64,000 nt of DNA, taken from Chaetorhynchus papuensis. Its lineage: Eukaryota; Chordata; Aves; Passeriformes; Rhipiduridae. Both the position numbers and the translations under genes were made by a program. Each line of letters opens with the position of its first letter. Positions within the stretch are counted from its first letter, which is position 1. Positions 10,750 to 24,200 of the stretch are shown in pieces. Location of the stretch: contig VWYX01001153.1 in assembly GCA_013396525.1 (NCBI GenBank), positions 124,001-188,000 on the forward strand, given 5' to 3'. Under the pieces are notes generated by a model, which was given only the letters and a program-made list of their open reading frames with translations, searched no databases and had not been told where the DNA came from.

Positions 10750-13700
10750 GCCTGGTTTTTGACACTCGTGCTTCCAAAAATGCCCATTGTTCTCTTTGAG
10801 GGACACCTGGCAATAGAGCCTTTTGAGGGATGGGCTCAAGGCTAAGCCTGGCCATGCTCTTCTGTTCCACCCAAGGTGAGGCTGGTCTCTGTGAGGGTGA
10901 GTGAAGGAAAAAAAACATGGAACAGAAACCAATGCTGATTTCTGGGGGTTTTCTTTGACACCAGCTGCTCAGCAGCCCATTCACAAAACTAAAACACACT
11001 TAGATTCTGTTTCATGGATGGATGACTGGCCTCTTGACACTACTGAGTGGTTTTGAGGAAGAAAGGGAAAATACCACAACAGTTTGGAAAACATGAGTAC
11101 TCAGCAGCTATTGAGAAATTGCCACTCTGACAAATACTTCAGTGGCAGCTGGGAGTCAGCTTTCCTCTCATGGCAGTGAGCTGCTGTGAGTGGATGCTTC
11201 AGCTTCCTTCGCCTGCATCCCACTCAATTCATTACCCTGGCTGAGAAGAGTCCAGCTGCAGACCTTACAGCCTCAAAGCACACTCAGCTCCCAGCAGCTT
11301 GGCTGCCTGTCCTGGGTGACACCAGCACAGCACAGTGCTGTGAGGGAGGCTCTCACCAGAGGTTTATCTTTCGGTTGGATCTCTCCCAGAGCTCTTGGCC
11401 CCCACACTCATGAGCACCTGTGTGGGGCTGTTCACCACCCCTTTGAGCAACCTCAGCTTTACTCTTCACACAACAGAATCAGAAAAAAAAAATTGGTAAC
11501 CATGGATATCTCTAGCCAGATGTCCTTCCATTTTTTTTACTGAAGATATTCCAACTCTGAGGAATTTTTTTCCCCCCTCCTTCTAGGAATTACTGTAAGC
11601 TCCATTTACTCATCACCGAAGGCTGCAGCATGAGCTGGAATGACGCTGCATCTTGGGCTGAGCAATGCTGTCTCCTTCAGTTGTTACAAAAACAGAATAA
11701 CACTGATCCTTTTCCCATAGCTGTGTTGCAATGTCATGATTTGTAATTCACAAATGAAGTCAGGCTTATCCCATAAATTCCTTTTGCTCAGTGAGAGAAA
11801 CCCACATGGAGCCTTTCTGTCCCTCAGTTACCTTTTCCCCTCTCTTCTTAATCTCTGACAAGTGTCAAAGGGAGCTCCCTACCCTGTAAAGGCTCCAAGT
11901 CAACTGTTTATGCCAGAAATGTAACATGGCCATCTTCCTGCAGCATTCTCATGGCAGCAGCACATGTTCTCTGCTGCTGACTAGTCCTCCTTTCAGGTAA
12001 AATGTCCTCCCAAAATGTCAGAGACTTTGGATTGAATCTTGTTGCTGGGAGGATGCTTGCACACTACAACTTTCCTGTAGGTCATGAAATCTTCAGGGTC
12101 AGGAGAGAGGAATCTCAACCAGAGAGTTTCACTTTCAAACAGGTTATTTTAGGGTGGAAGGAACCACAGGAGGTCGCCTACAGGCACTTAAGGCAGGCCT
12201 ACATTCTTCCTGCTGAGCTGCTCCATGTTGTAGATGATTAGGGCTTCACAGGGCAGAGAAAGTGAGAGAGAAACTTGAACCTGGAGGCTGGTGCACCCAG
12301 GCTCCTCTACTTGCTAATACATGGTAAGGATGCATTCTCCCTTTTCATGCATACTTATACAGGCATAGCAGGCGGAAGATCCACGAAGTACTCACGAAAG
12401 GCTCAGATGACTGGTTTTCCTCCTTTCCTGACAGAGTACCCAAGCAGACTTGCCCATGATTTGCCTTCCTCAGCTGCCAGGACAATCTTCGATGTTTACT
12501 TCCTGCTCTGTCATTGTTGGGACACTCTTCTGAAAGTCGGGAGTTCAAAATGCTTTTTGTTGAGATGAGGACTAATCCCGGTTCCTCTGTCAGTCCTGGG
12601 AACAGTACACAGGAGTCTACGTGCTTAACACAGAGCCATGGTTTCTACTCCACAGGCAACTGACAGAAAATACAGGAGCTGTGAGACCAAGCATTCCAGC
12701 AGTAGGGGTGATTTGGGACTTAATGAACAGTGATCTAAGCTCTGGGTGTATTTCATGCCCTTCTTTGAGTGCAAAGGCCACACGGAGAGGTTTTAAATAG
12801 TCATCATTTCCTTAGCTCACACTTGGCTTCCCCCAAGGTCTGGTGCTGGCATCCCAACTGCATTGTTCCCAGTATCAAAAATTAGTTTTCCAGTCTACGT
12901 GAATTTTCCTGTGATCAGATTTCCACTTGACCACTGGGTATTTGCAGTGCTTATATGCCTCTGCCAGCTGTTGCTTTGTGGGTGGGGACTCGACATTTTC
13001 AGCTGAGTTTGGCACTTTCAGCATTTGCTTGAACATGCAGACAGCACATTTTTAATTTTTTTTTTAATTAAAAGAATCTGTGCATAAAATCAAGTTTGTA
13101 AGCTTTCCTTATCCCTGACATTCTCAAACAAATCACACTGTGCTTCATGATTGTGCACTGTAAGGGACTGTTAAAAGAAATCTAAAGTAGTTTGAAAGTC
13201 TTTGCAATAGTGCTCCCATAGCCATTATAATCACTCCCATTGGGAAGTAAAACAAGTGGCATTAAGTTTCTGAACGAGTATAACTGTAATTACTCAGTAA
13301 TTAACTTCACAAGAAGAAAACCCTTCACACCAAAATAGTTTTACTAGTTAGAGCGTTTTAAGCACAGAGTAACTGAGTGGCTTTTGCTCTTTGCATAAGA
13401 AATCACCACAGTGTGCTGCTATAATAAAAAAAATCTTGTCATTACTAAATCTGAGATTACAGAAAAAAACCACAACTGCTCAGGAAACAGAATTTTCAAT
13501 TTCATTAAGACATTTCTTTTTAAAAAACACCAGTTTTGTGCATTTGCAGAATTATTAAACACCAGGATGTTGTTTAACAGCTCTGCAAATACACAAAATG
13601 AAAGCAGATCTGCACATCTTGGCCAAAGTTCTGTTTCACTCTAGGGCTGTAATACTGGTGCCTGCTTTGTATTACATGGCATTTCAAAATTTCCGTAGGA

Positions 13701-15100
13701 CTTGGTAAAGAAGGAATGGGCCCATTGGAGTGCACAGGCTTTATCTTACAATCTGAGAATAAGCATGAATCTAGTGCTAGGGATGGAAAGATGAAGAGTG
13801 GGCTGGAAGCCGGGAGCTGGCTATTGGCATTGCAGCTTCCAGGCCTGGAAAATTGTTTGTGATTTACAAACTCAATCACATATTTGTGAGACACTAAGGA
13901 CCTGCTCCTCTGACAATAAGCCAGCTTGATCCTGGAGGCAGGTATTTCAGGGTCAGAATGTATCTGTGTATGAATCTCTGGGAGGATGCAGTTGGGATGA
14001 GGCTTCAATAGTCCTCCAAGCCAGGCAGCTGATGCTGCCTAACTTTCAGTGAAAACTGAAGAAATTTATCTCAGAAGACTTGGAAATAAAACTGTCTTCT
14101 GCCTAAAACAGTCCCAAAGCCTTCAGGTGGAACAAGCTGGGGTAAGGAAATTACTGCTATCACCAGTAGTTCTAAAGTAAAGTAATGTCTGACGCTTTTT
14201 GAAATGTCTTTGGTCATCTTCCTGATCAGACTGATGAAATTTCTTCATTCTGTTGTTCAACTAAGCCACCGCAGATTCATGCCCGGACAGGGAACTTTAC
14301 TTTGCTCGTTACCTTTCCTGCCATTTAGCACAGTCAAGGGCAAAGCTGCCTTGTTCAGCACACAGGGTACAGGTGTGTCCTTACCTGAAAGTCCATCTCA
14401 GCCAGCGACATGGAACCACCACATCGTGAATGTCGTGTTACAAGTTTGGGTGTGCACTGATGCTCCTTCATCTGTATACATCAAAGTGGTAACCTTTTTT
14501 TATCCAAAGGCCTTTTTTTAAGTATTTGCAGGCTTATGATGCTGGTGCATCACTGAAGGGTGCCCCCACCCTAAAAAATGCAATCTGGGCATGTTATGGT
14601 GATATGACCACCAGTTACATTTTAGCCTACCTTTCCCCTCACTTTTCAGATGTAATCCACTGTTTTGCCTTATTTAGGCTGTTACAGGTATCTGACCAAA
14701 AGTAGAAATACAGGAAAGACAGCAATGCAGTAGAAAAATACAATGCAAGGCTGATATGAATCTTCCTGGCATGGATTTACTGTGAAGCCTTGTGATAAAC
14801 CAGCATTCCTAGTCAGAATTTGGCAGAAAAGTCTAGGTAGCAAGGATAAAGCACTGTAACTCTATCGCTTGCTGGGACTGGTTTCATTAGCTGATTTCTG
14901 AAGTGAGAAGTTTCCCTTGAGGAAAGGGAGGTAGGGAGGAAAGGAAGGTCAACATCTCCTTTAACCAAAAAGTCAGTGAAGCCTCTGCTTCAGATTTTGA
15001 CTAATGGTTAAGTAAGAGCAGAGGTAATTGCTCAAAATCCAAATTCGGTCATTTTCCCAAAAGTGCTGGTTGATCATTACAGAATCAAGCTGATAATTAA
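10750..15100. other. intergenic stretch upstream of PLA1A
   Basis: No gene is supported. It holds a short CR1-like remnant at 12,135-12,200 and a TTTAATTTTTTTTTAATTAAA patch near 13,050. The region probably includes the PLA1A promoter: TTTTCCCCCAG at about 15,109-15,119 could be the acceptor of a 5'UTR exon, which would place the transcription start further upstream. Confidence 0.5.
12135..12200 (-). mobile_element. CR1-like remnant, antisense
   Basis: TTTTAGGGTGGAAGGAACC followed by ACAGGAGGTC matches the antisense CR1 3' end loosely. It is weakly conserved. Confidence 0.45.
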
Positions 15101-15164
15101 CCACAGCTGTTTTCCCCCAGTATCCTATTCCCAATCCTTATTCTTGTATTGGACAAACAGGAAG

Positions 15165-15237
15165 ATGGTTGAGGATCCGAAGAGAAAACTGCTCATTGTT
15201 CTTGCTGTCCTCTTGCTGCCCAGCTCAGCACAAACAG
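15165..15237 (+). CDS. PLA1A: PLA1A coding exon 1 (signal peptide)
   Basis: The ATG in AGGAAGATGG opens MVEDPKRKLLIVLAVLLLPS, a basic N-terminus followed by a leucine-rich core, with likely cleavage before TGN. The donor is CAG|GTAAGA and leaves phase 1. This is the first ATG compatible with the signal peptide. Confidence 0.93.
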
Positions 15238-18200
15238 GTAAGAAAAACATAAGTGCCTAGCAAGGGATTGAAGGCTTTACACAGAAGGATCTGAATTCAA
15301 TTCTCCCTAAACAAGCTGTATGTCAAGAGGTCCTTGCAATAATCTTGTTACATGCTGAGAAGAAAAAGTTGTGCAAGAATGGTCCTTTCTTCTTCTCTGC
15401 TTTGATTCGATCACTCTCAGTGATTTAATTCCATTAACCTGATTTACAAGAATGATCCAGGTTTACCCTGAAGTGTAAGGATGCAGAAAAGGGACCACTT
15501 GGCCTCTGGCAGTGGCATCTCCTGCTTTGAAAGCTCAGCAAGTGTACTCTGCGGTAGCTGAGAGAAAATAAACAAATGCCACAGTTCCATTTCTTTCTTT
15601 AATTGTACTGTCGATGAGACTGCCTTAGTGATCACATCTACAGTCCCACATCACCTGCAGCTACACTGCAGTGCACATCCTGCCTTGCCTTTACTGATGA
15701 TCCCCCCCCATCTTATGCCATTTCTGACATTCACCGTGCAGGCACTGGACCTGCTTTTGCTACTTACACTGGCTCCTGACCCACATTTTTTCCAAGCTGA
15801 TCTCTAAAAATATCTCTTTCTTCCTTGTCAGTACACAGGAAGACCGAAATAACAGTATGGGATTGTCACATTCTCCAAGGGAGTCTGAATATTGAATGTG
15901 CTGACCCATAGGCCATGTTTTGTCTAACTGATGTAAAGTGTCTTCTGAGGGAAATTGGGAAGCTCGTTGTTTGATTTAAAAATAAATCAACGAATAATTA
16001 TTTTATTAATTTGTGCAGATTCAAGGCTGTTTCACTTCCTCCAGTCCAGAAAGGGAAGGTGCATGTATTGTCATTGCAGCAGGATGCCACTCTTCAAGTA
16101 ACTCTGCTAGAGACACATACTGCTGAAATTTGTGCTTGCTTTCTAGCCTAAATTTGCTTTTTTTTTTTATTAGCTACAGGACAGATGTTTGTTTTTTTTC
16201 TAGGTCAAAGTGCCTTCCAGTAGCTGCCTTTTCCTTCTCATAAAGCATTTTCATCCAGTAAATGAATTAAGTGTTAAATTATCATTGACATATTTTTTCA
16301 TCAGCATTCTCATATTTTATCATCAGCGTTCTCATATTTATTTCTGGACTTTTGATGCAATTGTCAGTTAGACTTGTACCTTCTACTAGGCCTACCAGCA
16401 TTTGAATAGAAATATCCCCATTCAATGGTGACTACCTGTCAGCAACCATTTTTTAAAAGATCTAACAGCCATCTCATAAATGTACTTAGTAGGGTGGTGT
16501 GTGTGGCCAATCTGCTAAAAGAAACTGGTGAAATATCATTCACCTCATGCTAAAACAACTCACAGAAGTCAAAGCTAGTATGACACCCATGGTTATTTTT
16601 CCAGACAGTGCTGAAATTACATCAAAGGACAGAAACAACTTTATCAGTCAGGTAAAGTTTCCAGAATAGTCTCATTTTAATTTATGCTCTATTTAATGCA
16701 CAAATGTCTTGATGTCTCATATAAATGCTACTTCTAATCTTTATCAATAGAAGCAAAATTTCTACCTTCGTTTTCCTAATGAATTAGAATGAGGGGTGTT
16801 TTTTCCCCATTGCACAGACACAGACTAAGTGTGCCACTCCCTCCCTCCCTCCTGTGCAGGGAATACAGACAAACTCTCGGGGCATCACTGCACTGACTTC
16901 CAGACAGCCAGTTTCCTACGGGGCAGCAAACTTAGGGTCCAGTTTCTTCTGTTCACCTCCTCAAACCCCACCTGTGGAGAGCTGATTCCAGCTGATGATG
17001 GCATCAAGAACTGCAGCTTCAACAGCAGCCTGGAAACCAAAATCATAATCCATGGCTTCAGGTGAGAGAAAGAAGAGCACTGTGACTAAGTTTTCACTGG
17101 TAAATTAAACACTGCTGGGGCATTCCCAAGCACTGGGTGGGCTGTCATGGAACTCTCCTGCTTGTGTGACCTTCTCGTCTCCCCAGCAGAGTGTCTGCAT
17201 GCAAAACAAGTGCTAAGAGCAGAGATTGGGATGTTCAGCCTCAAAATGAGCCTGGGAATTTTCTGGGACACTGTTGGTGGAAAATGCTGCTGACACCCCT
17301 CCTTACAGCACAACTTGAAGTCCTTTAGTTTGTGACCAGTTGCCTTTTTGTGTGTGTGCTTCACACTTTTTAGAGCCTAAAAAAAGTTAGAAATTAGAAT
17401 CAATCTCTTTTTCTTTTTCTTTTTCTTTTTCTTTTTCTTTTTCTTTTTCTTCCTTCTTCCTTCCTTCCTTCTCACTCTTTCACTGTTACTAATCTCTCTC
17501 TCTCTCTTCCTTCACATCTTTCCATTTCTTTCCTTTTTTCAACATTTTTAGTTAAGAAGTCTTTTCTTTAAGATTCTTGTCCATTTAAATTGTCTTCTGG
17601 GATTTCATGCCCAATAGCCTGGATGGATGAGCCATTTAGAACCTCCAGCAGACAGGTTATCCTTCTATCCATGAAAGTGTAGGGATTGGAGCTGGGTTGT
17701 TTTTTTTTTTTTAACTGCCATCATTCTGCAAGCTTATGTGCCATTTTTCAGTCAGGTGTGACCATATAACATTATTTGTTTTGAAGTGCAAAAGCATGAA
17801 TAGAAAGTGCATAGAAGACCAGGATGAAACCACAGCAGATGTTGCAGAGTCTTCTCAGAAAGTCTGCTGTTGCCTTTGAGTGAGATAGCACACTCTTCAC
17901 CAGATGGCACTAGGAAAACTGGGTAGAACAGAGCCTCCTTAGTTTTTCTGGAATTCTTGGGAATAGATTACCATTTTTTAATTGTCTAGAGATAAGGAAA
18001 TGTAGCAGTGAAAGACCAGGTGATCTGGCCAAGGACTTCCTGCCAGTTGGCAGCAGAGAAGGATACAGGTGTCCCCAGTCATCTCACTTACTCCAGGTGG
18101 GCTCTGTGGTGGCTAAATCACTCACCACAGCAAGAACGAGATCTCAGCCTGAGCTCTGCAAATGTTATCTCATTCATCAAAGTATCTGGTTCCCTCCTGA

Positions 18201-21200
18201 ATAAAAAAAATCTGGAAAGTGTTATTACACCACCACAAAAAAAAAAAAAATCCAGGTGTGGGTGTCTGGCACCAAAAATAACTTTCAGGAACTGTCTGGC
18301 AGCCTCCTCTGAGACATGTGAACAATGAGTGAACAACACATTGGCACATGCCCTGCTTGGGGAACACCTAACATCCTTGTTTCTGGTGACTCCACAGGGC
18401 TTTGGGTACCAAACCTTCCTGGATAGAAGGGCTTGTCCAAGCCATACTGCACACCACCCAGGTGAATGTGATTGCAGTAGACTGGGTTTATGGGTCTACA
18501 GGAGCCTATCCCTCGGCAGTGGAAAACGTCACACGGCTGGCCCTCGCCATCTCGCAGTTCATCAGCAGGCTCCTGGTAAGCTACTGTGCATTTCCAGTGC
18601 AGGGAGCATGGCCAGGGAACTGCTCCCAACCTGCTGTATTCAGGGGTTGGACAAGTGGATTTTTTTATTCCAGATTTTTCTTTTTTTCCCTCTTTCAGTC
18701 CAGGCTTGAGTGTGCCACCATTTTTCTTCTTCCTTTTGAGTTTTGACATTTTCTGGAAAAAAACCCCAGTTGTCAGCTGCCTCTCCAGCTCAGGACAAAC
18801 CTAAAGCCTGCCTTGGGTTTTCTCAGATCCATATTCACTGGACAGTCTTCTTCTGCTCAGAAATTTTGTCCAGGAAGCTGGAGGGAGTGAGATCTGAGGC
18901 TGGATTATATTTGCTCTGGGCTTCAGATATACTTCCCAGGATGTGGAAATAACCCAGATGTGTCCCACTCTGTTCATGCAAAGCACAGCTGAACAAGACT
19001 TCTGCAATCAGGGTGATGAATCTTTGTGTTAACCAGCTACATGTAAACTCTCCACGAAATATTTGCAGTGCTGACTGACCTGTTTAGGGCTGGATTTGCA
19101 TCTGTGGACCTAAAGAAATGGTCTAAAAAACATAAAGGGCAATACCCATAATTGCCTTTACTATCTGGTTTTCCACTGTACACCTCAAAAGCAATGCTAG
19201 ATCAGGAGAGTCATAGAGCTGCTGTGTGGGCTGGGACAGGGTATTTCACCTTTCTGCTACAGAGACATAAATTTGTATTTTTGTCACCCTGCAGGCCCTG
19301 GGAGTCTCAGGGACATCTATCCACATCATTGGGGTAAGCCTTGGAGCACATGTCGGGGGCCTGGTGGGGCACTTCCATGGTGGTCACCTGGGACGGATAA
19401 CAGGTATCACCAAACTGAGTCTGGGGTCCTCACCTGTTCTTCAAGAGGGAGAATGAAGGAGCAAGAAATGGGAGTCATTCAGAGTGGTCTTTTAATTTCG
19501 CAAGGGCTCATTAGATCCAAGCTTATGGGCTTCTTCCTATATGCTGACAGCGCCTTTCCAGCCATCAGTCCCCTCCACGCTTCCAAAAGAACACAAGTAT
19601 TTGCAAAAAGGTCCTTCCACCTCTGCTACACTCTTCAAATTGGTGCCAGCTTAGAAAAGTATGAGCCCTCATGACTAGTGAAAACCCACAACACCCACAA
19701 GCTTTGCTTCCAAATTATAGCGTGTACATGTGGTTCTTAGAATTAAAGCCCACAATGCAAGTGTGGGGGGAGCAGCAGGAGTGAGCTGTTCTGCAGGAAA
19801 ATGTGAGCTGAGAGCCAAGGGGACAGTAAGGGTGGCAGTGGCCTCACTGACAAGGGATACAGTCCTACTGTGTCTGGGCAAGAAGAGCAGAGCAGGTCCA
19901 GTGACAGGAGCCAGGGTCAGCCACAGTCCAGTGATCACCAGGCAAGTTTGTAGTGACAAGGCAAGCCCAGGATCAAGCTGGGAAGTTAAGTCAGCAAGAA
20001 AAAGGCAGGACCAACAAGACACAGGGCAGGGCATGGCATCCCTACCACACAGCTCAGGCAAGGAACAAAGGCAAGAGCCAACATTGGGAGGACGCAGATG
20101 AGGCTTCTTGCTGTTCTGCCCCACAAGCTGGCTGTTTTCACAGTAGGCTGGTCTAACTGTACCAAATCAGAGCTGATCTTAAACACAGCCAGACTCCTGG
20201 GTGTGAGGAAGAGGTTCCAGTGGTGGAAATACAGAGCAAGATGGTTATAGGCTGATCCTGTCACGTAGAGCTTTTGGTGCACTCAGGACCTCGTCAGCCT
20301 TTATGTGTGGAGCATGAATAAAGTCACAGAATCATATAGGTAAGAAGAGACCTTGCAAGGTCCCTAGTCCACACACCACCACCACCACCATCACCCCTCC
20401 TCAAAGCAGGGCTGCATTGTAAGTCATATCAGATTGTCAAGGGTTTTACTAAATTCTGTGAATCCCCAATGATAGAGATTTATTTTGATAGGAGGGGAAT
20501 GCCACTAAGAAGGAACAGACATAAAGTCTCCAGCAGCATGGCCTCACATCCCAGTGTGCCTCAGCCCGTGCTGGTCTGTCTCATAGAGGTATCCTCGGGA
20601 AGGGTCTCATTGCACACTTGGCAGGGCAGTCCAGAGAAATTTTGGTTCAGTCTTCACATGTCACAGCTACCCACACTGCATGAAATATGGGAATTTCTTA
20701 ACAGAAACTGAATTTCTTTCTGGGCCCGTTTTAAAGCTGTGAATCAAAGTTTACATTAGAAGAAAACTGGAGTAGTGACTGTCCTGCACCAGAATTTTAT
20801 GATCAGTGATGTCTTCAGATGAGCAGAAGCAGACATTTCCATGAAACCATGGTAATTAACTTCAGAGTTAAAGGCCCTTCCCCTTTGTGTTGTCCACATG
20901 TAATAGAAGCTCTGTAGATTTATTTATTCCATTTTTAACTCTGCTAGAATAAAATCTCTTTTCCACGTTCCTGTTTATCCTAAGATTTCATAGGCACACT
21001 GGGTATTGCAGATTCCAGTTCAGATTCAGGAGCCTGGAGACGGGTTGGATTAGACCCAAGATATGTCTGATCTCATCTCCTGCCTCCTCACGCACATCCA
21101 CACGTGCACACAGGAATGTGATCCCAGAGCCACAATTTGCTGAGGTGTTTTCTATTGGCTGAGAAGGGCTGTGTGGAGTGAAACCAGAAGGAGTCTTGGA

Positions 21201-24200
21201 GATGATCAGAGCACAGACTTTACTTTTACAAAGTGAGTTTCTTTAATCCATGCCTGTTCCAGTGGATATCTCCCTGTGCAGGAAAGAAACTGGAATGAAC
21301 AACACTTATCAAACTCAGAAAAGAACACTTTGTTTCAGTACTTGCAGAGGAAATTAAAAACCTTGAAGGAATTAATTTGCATGTAGAGCTCCAGTAAATA
21401 GTTTCCTTAGCTGCCAAGGATGTACATCTCAATGGAGTTTATGCAGCTTGTGCCTGGAGAAGGAAGGGATAGAGGAGAGAGGATACAAAGGTGCTTGCCT
21501 TGGAGCTGTGCTAGAATTGACTGCTGTTCATATTCAGTTTCTGTCTCCTCAGCAAGAACTTCATGCCACACCAAATAACAATTTTCAATATCTTTTGAAG
21601 CTTTTAACTACAACTTGGTCTGTAGAAGTGGATAAAGAACCTCTCAGCTTTTTGTGCATATCAAGATTAAAGAACATTAAAGTCTCATTCTTAGCTTTTA
21701 TTTACAGAAAGAACAGGAAAGGTTTTCTTCCTTCTTTCTGTTTTCCCCTTTCCTCTCCCCTCATAATTGCAGACATGCCCATTTGTATATTGTTGATATT
21801 GCCTTCTCCATAGACAATAATAGAACTGAGCCCAAAGCAGTGAAACCAGCCAGCTCCAAGGCTAAGTGACACGTGGAGCAGACCTGTTTCCTAAACTATT
21901 GTTGCCTGGAGAGTGAAAAAAAAGTCTTGTGAGGTTACTTTTCTACAAAATGGAAACAGGAAAAACCTCAGAAAAAAGTTATCTTATTAATCTGCTCCTT
22001 GGTAATGCCAAGGACACTTTCCTGTGTTCCTTTGAGTCCCCAGACGCTGCTCTAGTAGAAAATTTTAGGCAAAAATGTAGATGATGGCTAAAGACTCAAT
22101 TTTATTTGTGGGGATAGGGCTCAGAAGCCTCTTTGTTTTAAAGTTGTTAGATAGTATGAAACTTTTGTAATTCCTGAGTTGGTTTATGCCTGGGGTGCTG
22201 AATTCACCACCTAACTGCTGATCTCGTGATATTTCTCAGACTGTAGTGCCAATACACATGACAGTACAATTTGGGAAGGCATTAAAAGTTTGATTCTCTT
22301 TCACCAAAACTCCAAGAGACACTGTGCACCCACTCTGTCAGAGCTATTTAAAGCTCAGTCATGGCTTTATAGCCTGGAACCTTGAGTTAAAACATTGCTG
22401 AAAGGGTATGGAACACTGGAGGACAATGCAAGGAAGCTGTAGTGGAAGCTGGTGCTGGCAGAAACTATTCCGGAACGTAATCGCTGAGACCTGGGAATAA
22501 TTTATTATTTCTGCCTAGGAAGATTTTTAAAGTTTTAGATAAAATAACTGGTCCAGAAATAAGAAGGGGAGGGGCTGAAGAGTACTTGTTGTTGAGGTGT
22601 GTGATTTTGTTACAGCCCTGGATCCTGCAGGCCCTAAGTACACCAGAGCCAGCCCCGAGGCACGCCTGGATCCCGGGGATGCCCTCTTCGTGGAAGCCAT
22701 TCACACCGACACTGACAGTAAGCTGGCTTCCCTCTTCCTTGGCCTGGGCTTCTGATCCTCCTGACATCATTATTGCTGAGGAGTCTGTAGGGCATTGTCC
22801 CTTTTTTGACAGGCTACCGTGAGTTCAGGTTCACTCTGAGGAAGTTTCTTGTTAAGAAAGGCTTTGATGATGAATTCATGCCCCAGAGCACTTCAAACAA
22901 CAGACAGACAGGCGGATATTGCTACAGCAGATTGAGTTTATGCAGAACCAGCTCTTTTACTGCGTGAAAGTAATTTATAGGTCTAGTCTCACTTTGTTTT
23001 TTCCCACCTGATGTAAGAAAGGTGCCATGGAGAGTGCTGTCAGAAAGTAACAGAGTCAAACCAACAGCTGGTGCAACAATTGAGTCACTTCTCTAAAGCA
23101 CTGAGGATCTACATAGGCAGAACATGTGCTGCTAAAGAATAATGTGGTGTCTTTGAGTCACACCTTTTGCCTGGAGACCACGAAAACCTCTACCAACACA
23201 ACTCTCAATTATGCTTCATAATCCCACATTAAGGCTGTGGTCAGTTTAGTTCTCCTTTACATAGAATCAAAAACTAGAGTCGCTGAGGTGCTGGTTAAGA
23301 GCATTCTCTGCTCCATGCATCAAACCTGCACAGTGCAGGCATGTAAAGCAGGAAATCTGGCCTTGATGTCTCCAGCTCTGGGGCTGGCTCCAGTACTACT
23401 AATGCTTAACCAATTATTGGGACCTGTAATAAACACGTAGGGTAAAGCCTACAGAAGAGCCAAATCTGAGAATGAAGTAGCAATTCACCTCCTTTCAGAT
23501 TTCGGGATCCGGATTCCTGTAGGCCACATCGATTATTTTGTCAATGGAGGCAAAGACCAGCCAGGATGCCCCCGATTCATCTCTGGAGGTAAGAACATTC
23601 TCTGGCCAAGCAAAAAGCTTTCATGGCAATTTAGCAGACTGTGAAAATGCTGTTTGGCAAGCAGCTCCTGCTACAGCCAGGGCAGACAGCAAAGTGAGAC
23701 GAACATGTATTCACAGCCCACATCTCTTTGCAGCAGTACAGGAAGCAGGTGACATTAAAATCACATACAGATCAAGTGTCGTGGCAGCACCACTGTCAAG
23801 AGATGTGATTTTGGTGATGCTTCTCTATGACACAAAACCCTAGCATCAGTAGAGATGACACTTCTGCTAGAAAGACTCTTAGGTATCACTAACGAAAGCT
23901 GCTTTTGGTTTTCATGCTGCAAGTTGTGTCTACTTAGAGAGGCAGTTTGTACAATTACTGTCCTTTTCTTCTAGAGAAGAGGACTTTCCACAGTAAACAG
24001 TGTGGACTCATTAACATTCAAGTATGTTCTGTATGAGTCAGCTGCATTGAGGGTCAGCTTACCTGGGATACCTATGGTATCTCATTTCCCATAGCTGGGG
24101 TTCCAGTGCAGGTGGGAGTCAAAGCTGCTGCACCCCCTTACAGAGAGCTTGGGGCCTGATTGATGGGACACTGACAGAAACGTGACAGCCCTGTGGTCCC